DNA of 64,000 bases, taken from contig NZ_SJXD01000027.1 in NCBI RefSeq assembly GCF_004336745.1, forward strand, positions 124,001 through 188,000, given 5' to 3'. This stretch comes from Roseococcus sp. SYP-B2431. GTDB taxonomy: Bacteria; Pseudomonadota; Alphaproteobacteria; Acetobacterales; Acetobacteraceae. The notes beneath the pieces are model-generated. The model saw only the letters and a program-made list of their open reading frames with translations. It searched no databases and was not told where the DNA came from. A program made the translations under genes and the position numbers. How positions within the stretch are numbered: the stretch's first letter is position 1; the number at the start of each line of letters is the position of its first letter. This document shows, one piece after another, positions 45,984 through 54,002 of this stretch.

Positions 45984-47094
45984 AGGCCGCGACAGAGAGG
46001 CCGATGGTGAGCCAGAGCGCGGCCACGCCGTAGCCCTCCACGAAGAAGCCGAAGACGGCGGGGGCGAGCGCCGAGAGGAAGCGCCCCGGCGCCACGATCA
46101 GCCCCTGCCGCGCGCCGTAGCCGGCCGCGCCGAAGACCGCGAGCGGCAGCGTGCCGCGCACGATCGTCAGGATGCCGTTGCCCGCGCCGTGGATCACGGC
46201 GAAGGCCATGGCCGCCGGCGCGCCGAAGGCGAGGAGCAGCGCGGCCGCGACCGGATGGCTGATCTGCGCCAGCTTGGCCGAGAGCAGCGGATGCGCCTTG
46301 CGCAGCAGCGTGAACTCCAGCACCCGCGCGCCGACCTGGGCCGGCCCGAGCAGCGCCCCGGCGGCGATCGCGGCCGCAGGCGTCGCGCCGGCCGCCAGCA
46401 GCAGGGCGGGCAGATGCGCGCCGAGCGCCGCGGCGGTGAAGGAGCTCACCGAGAAGATGGCGGCCATCAGGATGGCGGACCGGCGCGTCGCCCGCGCGGC
46501 GGCCTGCGGGAGCGGCTTGGGCGCCGCCACCTCCCTCGCCCCGGGGCGGGGCAGCAGCAGGTTCAGCGGCAGCGCCAGCAGGAGCTGGATGCCGATCCAG
46601 CCGAGGCACGCGCCGCGCCAGCCCCATTCCGCCTCCATCGCGGCCGTCAGCGGCCAGCCGACCGTGCTCGCGAAGCCGGCAATGAGGGTGATTCCGGTGA
46701 TCGCGCTGCGCGCCTCCTTGCCGTAGAGCCGGGCCAGCGTGGCGAAGCCGGCCTCGTAGAGGCCCATGCCCATCGCGATGCCCATCGCGAGCCATCCCGC
46801 GAAGAGCAGCACGGGGCCGCCGGCCAGCGACAGGATCGCCAGCCCCGAGGCGAAGACCAGGTTGGACGCGGCCAGCACCCCCCGCCCGCCCTGCCGGTCG
46901 ATGGCCGCGCCGACGCGCGGGCCGAGCACGGCCGAGATCAGCATGGCGCAGGAGAAGGCGACGAAGACCGTCGCCGTGGACACGCCGGTGTCGCGCGCCA
47001 TGGCGGGGGCGAGGATGGCCGGCAGATAGTAGCTGCCGGCCCAGGCGAGCGTCTGCGTCGTCCCCAGGATCAGGACGACGCGCGACTTTTTCAT
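45928..47094 (-). CDS. MFS transporter
   Basis: 388 residues, about 12 membrane helices. The start VVLILGTTQTLAWAGSYYLPAILAPAMARDTGVS is the first-helix segment of oxalate/formate-like and sugar-acid-related MFS carriers; RVGAAIDRQGGRGVL is the loop 2-3 motif. It is the last gene of the five-gene operon DHDPS-like, SDR, GreB, HADH, MFS, and it overlaps the preceding stop by 4 bases (ATGA). It probably imports the substrate for that pathway. Its 3' end overlaps the opposite-strand hydrolase by 56 bases. Confidence 0.88.
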   Translation of the reverse strand: MKKSRVVLILGTTQTLAWAGSYYLPAILAPAMARDTGVSTATVFVAFSCAMLISAVLGPRVGAAIDRQGGRGVLAASNLVFASGLAILSLAGGPVLLFAGWLAMGIAMGMGLYEAGFATLARLYGKEARSAITGITLIAGFASTVGWPLTAAMEAEWGWRGACLGWIGIQLLLALPLNLLLPRPGAREVAAPKPLPQAAARATRRSAILMAAIFSVSSFTAAALGAHLPALLLAAGATPAAAIAAGALLGPAQVGARVLEFTLLRKAHPLLSAKLAQISHPVAAALLLAFGAPAAMAFAVIHGAGNGILTIVRGTLPLAVFGAAGYGARQGLIVAPGRFLSALAPAVFGFFVEGYGVAALWLTIGLSVAAFIGLYWLRVQPESEEAPR

Positions 47095-48008
47095 ACCTCG
47101 TCGCGCAGCAGAGGCTGCGCGGCGGCGAGCACGCGCTCGTAGCGGGCGCGCTCGGCGGCGGTCTTCTCCGGCGGCCAGTCGCGATAGCCGCGGCCGGTCT
47201 TGGGGCCGAGGCGATCCTCGGCCACCAGCTTCGCCAGGCCCGGCGAGGGCTCGGGGCTGGTGTTGAGACTCGGATAGATCGTGGCGGCGGCGGCCAGCTG
47301 CGTCTCCAGCCCGGCCAGCTCCTTCTGCAGGATCGGACCGGCCGCGAGGTAGCGGAAGCCGAAGCAGTAGCGCACCGCGCGGTCGACATCCTCGGCCGTG
47401 GCGAGGCCGGAATCGATGCAGGAGAAGGCCTCGCGCATCAGCGCGTGCTGGATGCGGTTGGCGAGGAAGCCGGGCTCGTCGCGCGAGACGCGGATGGGCA
47501 TGCGGCCGAGGCTCTCCATGATGGCGAAGAAGCGGTCGACGACCTCATCCTCCGTCGCCTCGCCCTTCACGACCTCCACGCCGGGCACGAGATGCGCCGG
47601 CAGGAAGAAGTGCAGGTTGCACATGCGCGATTTCGTCGCGCAGTCCCGCGCGATCTCGGTGATGCGGTAGCCGGAGGCATTGGAGCCGATCGGGATGCCG
47701 ACGGGCACCAGCCGGTCCAGCGCGGCGAAGACCTGGCGCTTCAGCTCCATCCGTTCCGGCGCGGCCTCGATGACGCAGGCGCAATCCGCGAAGGGCAGAT
47801 CACCGATCGCGGCGAAGAGCGTGAGCCCCGCCTCCAGCGCCGGATCGGCGCCGAGCTGCGCCAGCGAGAGACGCACGCGCTCGCGCTTCGCCGGCCAGGA
47901 TTCCGTCGCGGGCTCCTGTGCGGCAACGGTCCATCCGCCGGCGAGGAAGATCGCCGAAATGTCGCAGCCCATCAGGCCCATGCCGATGACGGCGGCTGTC
48001 TCGCTCAT
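47091..48008 (-). CDS. 3-hydroxyacyl-CoA dehydrogenase family protein
   Basis: 305 residues. The NAD-binding Rossmann motif is AAVIGMGLMGCDISAIFLAGG at 5-25. CVIEAAPERMELKRQVFAALD and SNASGYRITEIA follow the family pattern, with HFFLPAHLVPGVEVVKG holding the catalytic His. The C-terminal helical domain (NRIQHALMREAFSCIDSG) carries the dimer part. It oxidises a 3-hydroxy acid or acyl-CoA with NAD. It overlaps GreB upstream and the MFS gene downstream by 4 bases each. L-carnitine or L-gulonate dehydrogenases share this fold, so the substrate may not be a CoA ester. Confidence 0.88.
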   Translation of the reverse strand: MSETAAVIGMGLMGCDISAIFLAGGWTVAAQEPATESWPAKRERVRLSLAQLGADPALEAGLTLFAAIGDLPFADCACVIEAAPERMELKRQVFAALDRLVPVGIPIGSNASGYRITEIARDCATKSRMCNLHFFLPAHLVPGVEVVKGEATEDEVVDRFFAIMESLGRMPIRVSRDEPGFLANRIQHALMREAFSCIDSGLATAEDVDRAVRYCFGFRYLAAGPILQKELAGLETQLAAAATIYPSLNTSPEPSPGLAKLVAEDRLGPKTGRGYRDWPPEKTAAERARYERVLAAAQPLLRDEV

Positions 48009-48541
48009 GCGTCGCGCTCCGGATAAAAGATCTTCATCACTTCGATCTCCTCGAGGCCTGCGGGGGTGCGCAGCTTCACGAGGTCGCCCACGCGCTTGCC
48101 CAGCAGCGCGCGCGCCACCGGCGAGACCCAGGAGATGCGGCTCAGCGTCGCATCCGCCTCCTCCATGCCGACGATGGTGACAGTGGTTTCGCTGTCATCC
48201 TCGCGCGCATAGGTCACCGTCGCGCCGAAGAAGACCTGGTCGCGCCGCTTCTGGTCGCGCGGATCCACGACCTCGGCGCGGTCGAGCCGGCGGCGCAGGA
48301 AGCGCACGCGGCTGTCGATCTGGCGCAGGCGGCGCTTGCCATACTGGTAGTCCGCATTCTCGCTGCGGTCGCCGAGCGCCGCGGCCCAGGAGACGATCTC
48401 CGTCACCTTGGGGCGCTCGCCATGCCAGAGCTGGTGCAGCTCGGCCTGGAGCGCCGCATGGCCGTCGGGCGTCATGTAGAAGGGCGTGCCGGGAGGAACG
48501 CCGGGCGGCCCCTCGTCGTCGTCGTCATCGTCCTGGCTCAT
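48005..48541 (-). CDS. greB: Transcript cleavage factor GreB
   Basis: 178 residues. The coiled-coil hairpin tip GDRSENADYQYGKRRLRQIDSRVRFLRRRLD is the GreB form of the family (GreB rather than GreA because of DYQYGKRRLR), with the Asp and Glu that hold Mg in the RNA polymerase channel. VFFGATVTYAREDDSE and ISWVSPVARALLGKRVGDLVKLRTPAGLEEIEVMKI form the C-terminal globular domain. The N-terminus is unusual: six Asp in a row (SQDDDDDDEGP), then Pro-rich. It rescues stalled polymerase by cleaving RNA. It is embedded between SDR and HADH genes with 4-base overlaps, so it is co-expressed with a catabolic operon. Confidence 0.93.
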   Translation of the reverse strand: MSQDDDDDDEGPPGVPPGTPFYMTPDGHAALQAELHQLWHGERPKVTEIVSWAAALGDRSENADYQYGKRRLRQIDSRVRFLRRRLDRAEVVDPRDQKRRDQVFFGATVTYAREDDSETTVTIVGMEEADATLSRISWVSPVARALLGKRVGDLVKLRTPAGLEEIEVMKIFYPERDA

Positions 48542-49347
48542 GGCATGTAGAGACCGCCATTCACGTGGTAGACCTGCCCGGTGATCCAGCTCGCCTGCTC
48601 GGAGACGAGGAAGCAGGCCACCTCCGCGATGTCCTGCGGCTGGCCGAGGCGCGAGATGGGGATGGCCTTCACCCGCTCGGCGATCTGCTCCTCGGTATTG
48701 CCGTGCCGGGGCTGGGCCGTGTCGGTGAGGCCGGGCGCGATGGCGTTGATGCGGATGCCCCTGTCGGCCATCGCCAGCGCAACCGAACGCGTAAGGCCGA
48801 GCAGCCCGGTCTTGGTCGCGGAGTAATGCGCCCCCTTCGGGTCGCCGCGCACGGCAGAGGACGACATGGTCACCGCCGCCCCCGGCTTGCCCGCCGCGAC
48901 CAGCGCGCGGGCGAAAAGCTGGATCTGGAACGCCGTGGCCTTGAGGTTCACGCCATGGACGGAATCCCACATCGCTTCGGTCAGGTCGAGGAAGTCGGCG
49001 CGGGGAAAGATGCCGGCATTGCAGACCAGGATGTCGGGCAGGCCGAGCCGCCGCTCCGTTTCGGATTGCAGATGGGCTCGGCCTTGCGTCGTTCCGATAT
49101 CCGCCTGGATGGCGACGGCGCGAACGCCGGACGCACGTGCCTTCGCCGCGACCGCCTCGCCGGCTTCCGCGTCGTCCAGCCAGTTCACCGCGACATCGGC
49201 GCCGTCGCGCGCCATGGCGGCGCAGATCGCCGCGCCGATGCCCTGTTGGCCACCGGTGACGAGGGCGATGCGCCCCTTCAACCGACCGCCATCGGACGGC
49301 CGATTCAGATCGCCCGGCTGCGCGCTCCGATCATCGGACGCCATCAT
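48538..49347 (-). CDS. SDR family oxidoreductase
   Basis: 269 residues. The cofactor motif is TGGQQGIGAAI (at about 31), CNAG follows, and the catalytic Ser..Tyr-Lys set is in SSSAVRGDPKGAHYSATKTG. The C-terminal YHVNGGLYMP is typical of glucose-dehydrogenase/3-oxoacyl-reductase-type SDRs. The ATG at 49345-49347 overlaps the DHDPS-like stop by 4 bases; the second ATG (49344) is the alternative. It probably reduces or oxidises a sugar-acid or hydroxy intermediate made by the neighbouring enzymes. Confidence 0.9.
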   Translation of the reverse strand: MMASDDRSAQPGDLNRPSDGGRLKGRIALVTGGQQGIGAAICAAMARDGADVAVNWLDDAEAGEAVAAKARASGVRAVAIQADIGTTQGRAHLQSETERRLGLPDILVCNAGIFPRADFLDLTEAMWDSVHGVNLKATAFQIQLFARALVAAGKPGAAVTMSSSAVRGDPKGAHYSATKTGLLGLTRSVALAMADRGIRINAIAPGLTDTAQPRHGNTEEQIAERVKAIPISRLGQPQDIAEVACFLVSEQASWITGQVYHVNGGLYMP

Positions 49348-50276
49348 TCCGCCGCGAGCTTCAGGGCGACAGGGTCCCGCCGCGCGAGCCGGGCCAGCAT
49401 CGCATCCACCTCCGCGCGCGTGGCCTCTGAGAGCTTCGGCCCCGGCGCGCGCACGGTGGGGTGCGCGATGATTCCGCGCCGCGTCAGCACGTATTTCCGC
49501 ACCGCGAGGCCGAGACCCGGCTGGTGCTCCGTGCGGATGAGCGGCAGATGCGCCTCGAAGAGGTCCATCGCCTCGTCCCGCCGGCCGGCCAGGATGAGCT
49601 CGCGCACGCTCTTCAGCATCTCGGGGAAGGCGTAGCCCGTCATGATGCCGTCGGCGCCGCGGATCGTCTCCTCCGGCAGGAAGATCCCGCCATTGCCGCC
49701 ATAGATGGCGATGCGGTTCATCTCGCCCCTGGCCATCAGGCCGACGAGCGTCGTGATCTTGTCGAGGCCGGGCCACTCCTCGGCCTTCAGCATCACGCAG
49801 CGCGGATCGGCGGCCAGCGTCGCGATCACGCGCGCGGGCATGGTGACGCCCGTGGCCTGCGGGAAATCCTGCAGCACCCAGGGCGCCGGCGCCACGGCCT
49901 CGGCCGCGCCCTGCAGCCAGGACAGCACCGCGTCGTCGCCGCGCAGGCCCGCGGGCGGGGCGATCATCACCCCGGCCGCACCGGCCTCCATGGCGCGCTG
50001 CGCCAGCGCCCGCATCGGCGCATAGCCCGGCGCCGAGACGCCCACGATCACCGGCAGGCCCTTGGCGTGCTTCAGCACGACGCGCACCAGCCGCATGGCC
50101 TCCTCGGCGTCGAGCTTCGGCGCCTCGCCCATGATGCCGAGGATGGTGAGGCCCGTGGCGCCCGCCGCCGCATAGGCCTCGGTCATGGCGGCCGCGCTGC
50201 GCTCGTCCAGCGCGCCATCGGGCGTGAAGGGGGTCGGGCAGATGACGCAGACGCCGGAGGCATCGGATGTGAGCAT
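49344..50276 (-). CDS. Dihydrodipicolinate synthase (DapA) family protein
   Basis: 310-residue TIM barrel of the DHDPS/N-acetylneuraminate lyase family. GIMGEAPKLDAEE is the phosphate/carboxylate-binding GxxGE motif and VMLKAEEWPG holds the Schiff-base Lys164. The usual YNVP, carrying the catalytic Tyr, is replaced by QDFP (136-139), so the acid-base chemistry differs from lysine-pathway DapA. This fits an aldolase or decarboxylase of sugar-acid breakdown. It is the first gene of the five-gene operon. It is divergent from the polysaccharide deacetylase with a 62-base gap; GGAGGAGAA lies before its ATG. Confidence 0.9.
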   Translation of the reverse strand: MLTSDASGVCVICPTPFTPDGALDERSAAAMTEAYAAAGATGLTILGIMGEAPKLDAEEAMRLVRVVLKHAKGLPVIVGVSAPGYAPMRALAQRAMEAGAAGVMIAPPAGLRGDDAVLSWLQGAAEAVAPAPWVLQDFPQATGVTMPARVIATLAADPRCVMLKAEEWPGLDKITTLVGLMARGEMNRIAIYGGNGGIFLPEETIRGADGIMTGYAFPEMLKSVRELILAGRRDEAMDLFEAHLPLIRTEHQPGLGLAVRKYVLTRRGIIAHPTVRAPGPKLSEATRAEVDAMLARLARRDPVALKLAAE

Positions 50277-50338
50277 GGGACTTCTCCTCCTGGATCGAGA
50301 AAACTAAACCCGATGTCAGCCGCTGCGAAGGATGGACG

Positions 50339-51265
50339 ATGACGCTGCCTGGGGGAATGCCGCCGACGACTCGCGATCTTGTCGGCTATGGGCGCCATCC
50401 ACCGGACCCGCGCTGGCCGGGCGGCGCGCGGCTCGCCCTTTCCTTCGTGGTGAATGTAGAGGAGGGCGCGGAGCTCTCGCTCGCCAGCGGCGATGCGCGC
50501 AACGAGAGCGTGCACGAGATCCGCGAGGAGGTGACCGGCCAGCCCGACCCCTGCATGGAGACGCATTACGCCTATGGCGCGCGGGCCGGAATCTGGCGGA
50601 TCCTCGACGCCTTCGACGCGCATGGCGTGAAGGCCACCTTCTCCGCCTGCGGCCGGGCCGTCGCCGCCAACCCGCACCTGGCCCGCGCGCCGGCCGAGGC
50701 CGGGCATGAGGTCAGCGCCCATGGCTGGCGCTGGGAAAGCCACGCCAATATGCCCGAGGCGCAGGAGCGCGCGGTGATCGCCGGCACGGTGGACGCCATC
50801 TCCCGGGCGGCCGGCACGCGCCCGGTCGGCTGGCACACGCGCTCGGCTCCCTCCATGAACACGCGGCGGCTGCTGCTGGAGGAGGGCGGCTTCCTCTACG
50901 ACAGCGACGTCTATGACGACGACCTGCCAAGACTATTCGCGCCGCGCCCCGGCGCCCCCGGCCACGTGATCCTGCCCTATTCCTTCGACACCAACGACAT
51001 GCGCTTTTCCCCGGGCGGCGGCTTCGTGCAACCGGAGGACTTCTCCCGCTATTGTACCGGCGCGATAGACTGGCTGATGCGCGAGGGGAAGACCGCGCCG
51101 AAGATGCTCTCCATCGGCCTGCACCTGCGGATCATCGGCCGGCCCGGCCGCATGCCGGGCCTCGCCGCGCTGCTGGATCACGTCGCGAAGACACCCGGCA
51201 TCTGGGTCGCCCCGCGGCGCGAGATTGCGGCGCATTGGCTGAAAATCGCCCAGGAAAGGCCTTGA
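50339..51265 (+). CDS. Polysaccharide deacetylase family protein (PuuE/allantoinase-like)
   Basis: 308 residues. The opening TRDLVGYGRHPPDPRWPGGARLALSFVVNVEEGAE is the pattern of the PuuE allantoinase branch of NodB-fold deacetylases, and HEVSAHGWRWESH carries the His/Arg metal-site residues. RPVGWHTRSAPSMNTRRLL and PMSI-like SIGLHLRIIGRPGR segments close the active site. It hydrolyses an amide bond on a small heterocycle or an N-acetyl group. No purine-degradation genes are adjacent. It is divergent from the DHDPS-like operon. The next gene, a glycosyltransferase, starts 22 bases after it. Confidence 0.85.
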   Translation: MTLPGGMPPTTRDLVGYGRHPPDPRWPGGARLALSFVVNVEEGAELSLASGDARNESVHEIREEVTGQPDPCMETHYAYGARAGIWRILDAFDAHGVKATFSACGRAVAANPHLARAPAEAGHEVSAHGWRWESHANMPEAQERAVIAGTVDAISRAAGTRPVGWHTRSAPSMNTRRLLLEEGGFLYDSDVYDDDLPRLFAPRPGAPGHVILPYSFDTNDMRFSPGGGFVQPEDFSRYCTGAIDWLMREGKTAPKMLSIGLHLRIIGRPGRMPGLAALLDHVAKTPGIWVAPRREIAAHWLKIAQERP

Positions 51266-51286
51266 TCCGCCGCCAATAGGAGCCGC

Positions 51287-52264
51287 ATGCAACTCGCCCC
51301 TGCCCTGTCCGTCGTCGTGCCCTGCTACAACGAGCAGGAAGTGCTGCCTGAGTTCCACGACCGCCTCGTGCCGGTGATGGAGGCGATCGGACGCTCCTGG
51401 GAGGTCGTCTACGTCAACGACGGCTCGCGCGACACCACGCTCTCCGTCATGACGGGCCTCGCCGCGGCCGACCCGCGCGTGGCCGTGCTGAACCTCTCGC
51501 GCAACTTCGGCAAGGAGATCGCGCTGACGGCGGGGCTGGACCATGCGCGCGGCAGCGAGGGCGTGGTCATCATCGACGCCGACCTGCAGGACCCGCCCGA
51601 GGTCATCCCGGAGCTGGTCGAGGCCGCCGGCGAGGGCCACGACGTGGCCTATGCCCAGCGCAGCGCCCGGCACGGCGAGGGCCTCCTGAAGCGCGCCACG
51701 GCGCATGCCTTCTACCGGGTGATGCAGCGGCTCGGCGGCAAGGTGCAGCTGCCGCAGGACACGGGCGATTTCCGCTACATGTCCCGCCGCGCGCTGGACG
51801 CGCTGCTGAAGCTGCGCGAGCAGCACCGCTTCATGAAGGGGCTCTTCGCCTGGGTCGGCTTTCCCTCGATCGCGGTGCCTTATGAGCGCGCGCCTCGCGC
51901 CGCCGGCGAGAGCAAGTGGAACTACTGGAAGCTGTGGAACCTCTCGCTGGAGGGCATCACCAGCTTCACCGTGGGTCCGCTCAAGATCGCGACCTATCTG
52001 GGACTTGCCACGGCCTTCTTCGCGGGCCTTTACCTGCTGCAGCTCGTGGTACGGACGATCTTCTTCGGCAATCCGACAGCCGGCTATCCGAGCCTGATGG
52101 CCGTGGTGCTGTTCCTGGGCGGCGTGCAGCTGATGACGCTGGGCATCATCGGCGAGTATCTCGGCCGCATCTTCAACGAGACCAAGGGGCGGCCGCTCTA
52201 CCTGGTGGAGCGGCACCTCCCCTCATCGGCAGACCGTGAGGTCTCCCGCCGCCCGGCAGCCTGA
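51287..52264 (+). CDS. Glycosyltransferase family 2 (polyprenyl-phosphate sugar transferase, DPM1/GtrB-like)
   Basis: 325 residues. SVVVPCYNEQEVLPEF begins a GT-A domain, VNDGSRD and DADLQDPPEVI (nucleotide-sugar and DxD metal motifs) follow, and FMKGLFAWVGF plus RAAGESKWNYWKLWNLSLEG mark the GtrB-like branch. Two membrane helices (about 235-300) anchor it. Such enzymes make polyprenyl-phosphate sugar for lipid- or envelope-modifying GT-C transferases. The 42-base 3' end overlaps the DUF6311-like gene on the opposite strand; a GT-C protein there may be its partner. Confidence 0.9.
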   Translation: MQLAPALSVVVPCYNEQEVLPEFHDRLVPVMEAIGRSWEVVYVNDGSRDTTLSVMTGLAAADPRVAVLNLSRNFGKEIALTAGLDHARGSEGVVIIDADLQDPPEVIPELVEAAGEGHDVAYAQRSARHGEGLLKRATAHAFYRVMQRLGGKVQLPQDTGDFRYMSRRALDALLKLREQHRFMKGLFAWVGFPSIAVPYERAPRAAGESKWNYWKLWNLSLEGITSFTVGPLKIATYLGLATAFFAGLYLLQLVVRTIFFGNPTAGYPSLMAVVLFLGGVQLMTLGIIGEYLGRIFNETKGRPLYLVERHLPSSADREVSRRPAA

Positions 52265-53815
52265 GCCGGACAGCCCCGGGAAATCTCTCCTCGGAGGCAG
52301 TCCGACGCGCAGCTCGCCCGGCGCCGGCGGCGTGGCCAGCACCTCGGCATCGGTGCAGCGCGGCGGCGTGCGCCAGCGCGCGGCATACATGGTGTTGACC
52401 GGTCGGGGCGTCTCACTCGCCAGCAGCAGCAGTTCCAGGGTGCGTATCCGGGCCGCGTCGTCGCCGGCCGCGATGCAGGGCCAGGAGGGCAGGAAGGTGA
52501 CACGGCCGGCTTCGCGAAACAGCGGGCGCAGCGCTTCGGCCTCGACCGTCCAGGGCGCGCGCTCATGGGCCCAGGCGCAGAGCCCGTCGCGCATCGGCCC
52601 GCCATCGATGAACTGCATCAGGCCGCAGGCCAGCAGGATCACGACGCCGCGCCGCCCACGACCTGCGAGCAGCACGGCCGCGCCGATCATCAGCGCGTAG
52701 GCGACGGGCCAGAAGAAGCGGCCCGAGGCGCGGAACTGCTCCAGGAAGCCCGGCGCCGCGCCGAGGTCGAGCACGATCCGGTCGCCCAGCCCGATCCGGA
52801 AAGACAGGGCGATCGCCGTCAGCCCTAGCAGCGCCAGGACGAGGCCGAGATGCGCCCGCAGCCCCGGCGCGATGCGCCGCCCGGCCAGCAGCGCGCCCGC
52901 GATCAGGGCCGCCCAGAGTCCGAGGCCGAGCCAGTTGTAGCCCTCCCAGCCGCCATGGCCGGTCGCGTCCACCTCGGCCGGGGCCCAGCCGCCCAGGATC
53001 AGCGACCGGAAGGGCCAGAGCGGCGAGAGCAGGTTCAGCGCATATTGCCCGTAGCCGCCGTCGCCCGAGGCGCCGAAATAGCCGAACAGCGCCATCACGC
53101 CGATCATGGCCGCCGCGGCGAGGGCGGCGCCGATCCCGGCGCGGAGAAACCGCTCGCCGCGGAGCAGCAGCGTCAGCGGCGCGGCGGCGAGCAGCGCCAG
53201 CGACATCAGCGCGAGATAGGGATGGATCAGCAGCGCCACCGCTTGCCAGGGCACGGCGACCCACCACCAGCGCGGCGCTTCCAGCAGCCTGAAGTAAAGG
53301 CCGAGCGAGACCAGGATCACGAAATGCCCGCAGAGCGCGGCGTGGCCATAGCGCGATATGAAGGCGGGCATGGCGCTCGCCATCAGCGCCACGGCGAGGC
53401 CCGGCCAGAAGCCCCGCACCCCCGCCCCGCGCAGCGCCCAGACCGCGGCGACCGGCTGCAATATCCAGGCAATCGCATAGAAGACGCCGATGCCATGGAA
53501 GCCCTCCGGCAGGAGCGGGGCGAGCAGCTTCAGCGGGAGGGCCAGCGCCGGAATCCCGTCCAGAAAGGCGAGGTTCGCATTCCCCAGCGTGCCCACATCC
53601 AGCGGCGGCCAGCGCCAGGCATCGGCCAGGAAATGCCGCTGGGCGATCGCATGCTGCGCCGCATCGCCCACAGGCCGCCAGTCGAGCCCCGCGCGCGGCC
53701 AGATGAAATCCAGCCCGAACAGATGGATCGCCAGCAAAGCTCCCAGCAGGCATGAGGCGGCATAGGCGAGGCGGGACACGACAGGCTCCGGCGGTGGCTG
53801 CATTCCTCGTGGCAT
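52223..53815 (-). CDS. DUF6311-like multi-pass membrane protein
   Basis: About 530 residues with roughly ten membrane helices in the first 430 residues and a soluble periplasmic C-terminus. GDAAQHAIAQRHFLADAWRWPPLDVGTLGNANLAFLDGIPALALPLKLLAP and GDGGYGQYALNLLSPLWPF are the segments on which I base the DUF6311 assignment (GT-C-like membrane proteins). The start at 53815 has AAGGGG 5 bases upstream, next to a palindrome (53822-53837). It faces the GtrB-like gene with overlapping 3' ends, and probably transfers a sugar from a polyprenyl phosphate to an envelope acceptor. Confidence 0.65.
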   Translation of the reverse strand: MPRGMQPPPEPVVSRLAYAASCLLGALLAIHLFGLDFIWPRAGLDWRPVGDAAQHAIAQRHFLADAWRWPPLDVGTLGNANLAFLDGIPALALPLKLLAPLLPEGFHGIGVFYAIAWILQPVAAVWALRGAGVRGFWPGLAVALMASAMPAFISRYGHAALCGHFVILVSLGLYFRLLEAPRWWWVAVPWQAVALLIHPYLALMSLALLAAAPLTLLLRGERFLRAGIGAALAAAAMIGVMALFGYFGASGDGGYGQYALNLLSPLWPFRSLILGGWAPAEVDATGHGGWEGYNWLGLGLWAALIAGALLAGRRIAPGLRAHLGLVLALLGLTAIALSFRIGLGDRIVLDLGAAPGFLEQFRASGRFFWPVAYALMIGAAVLLAGRGRRGVVILLACGLMQFIDGGPMRDGLCAWAHERAPWTVEAEALRPLFREAGRVTFLPSWPCIAAGDDAARIRTLELLLLASETPRPVNTMYAARWRTPPRCTDAEVLATPPAPGELRVGLPPRRDFPGLSGSGCRAAGDLTVCR

Positions 53816-53821
53816 TTCAGC

Positions 53822-53837
53822 CCCTTGCCGGCAAGGG
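53822..53837. promoter_or_regulatory. 16-base palindrome beside the DUF6311-like start
   Basis: CCCTTGCCGGCAAGGG is self-complementary. On the reverse strand it overlaps the AAGGGG ribosome-binding site of the gene starting at 53815. It could be an operator or a translation-controlling hairpin, but no cognate regulator is in view. Confidence 0.3.
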
Positions 53838-54002
53838 CGCGGCGTTTGCGCTGCCACATTCCTGCCCCAACCGGGCCCGATTGCCGCCCGCGATCAAAGG
53901 TTAAAACCGCATCGTGGCCAGGGGGCGGATACCCTTCCCCCGCGCCGCGACCGGATCGGTGAGAGCGGCCCTTCGGCCCGGATCACCGTGAATGAGGCCA
54001 GG

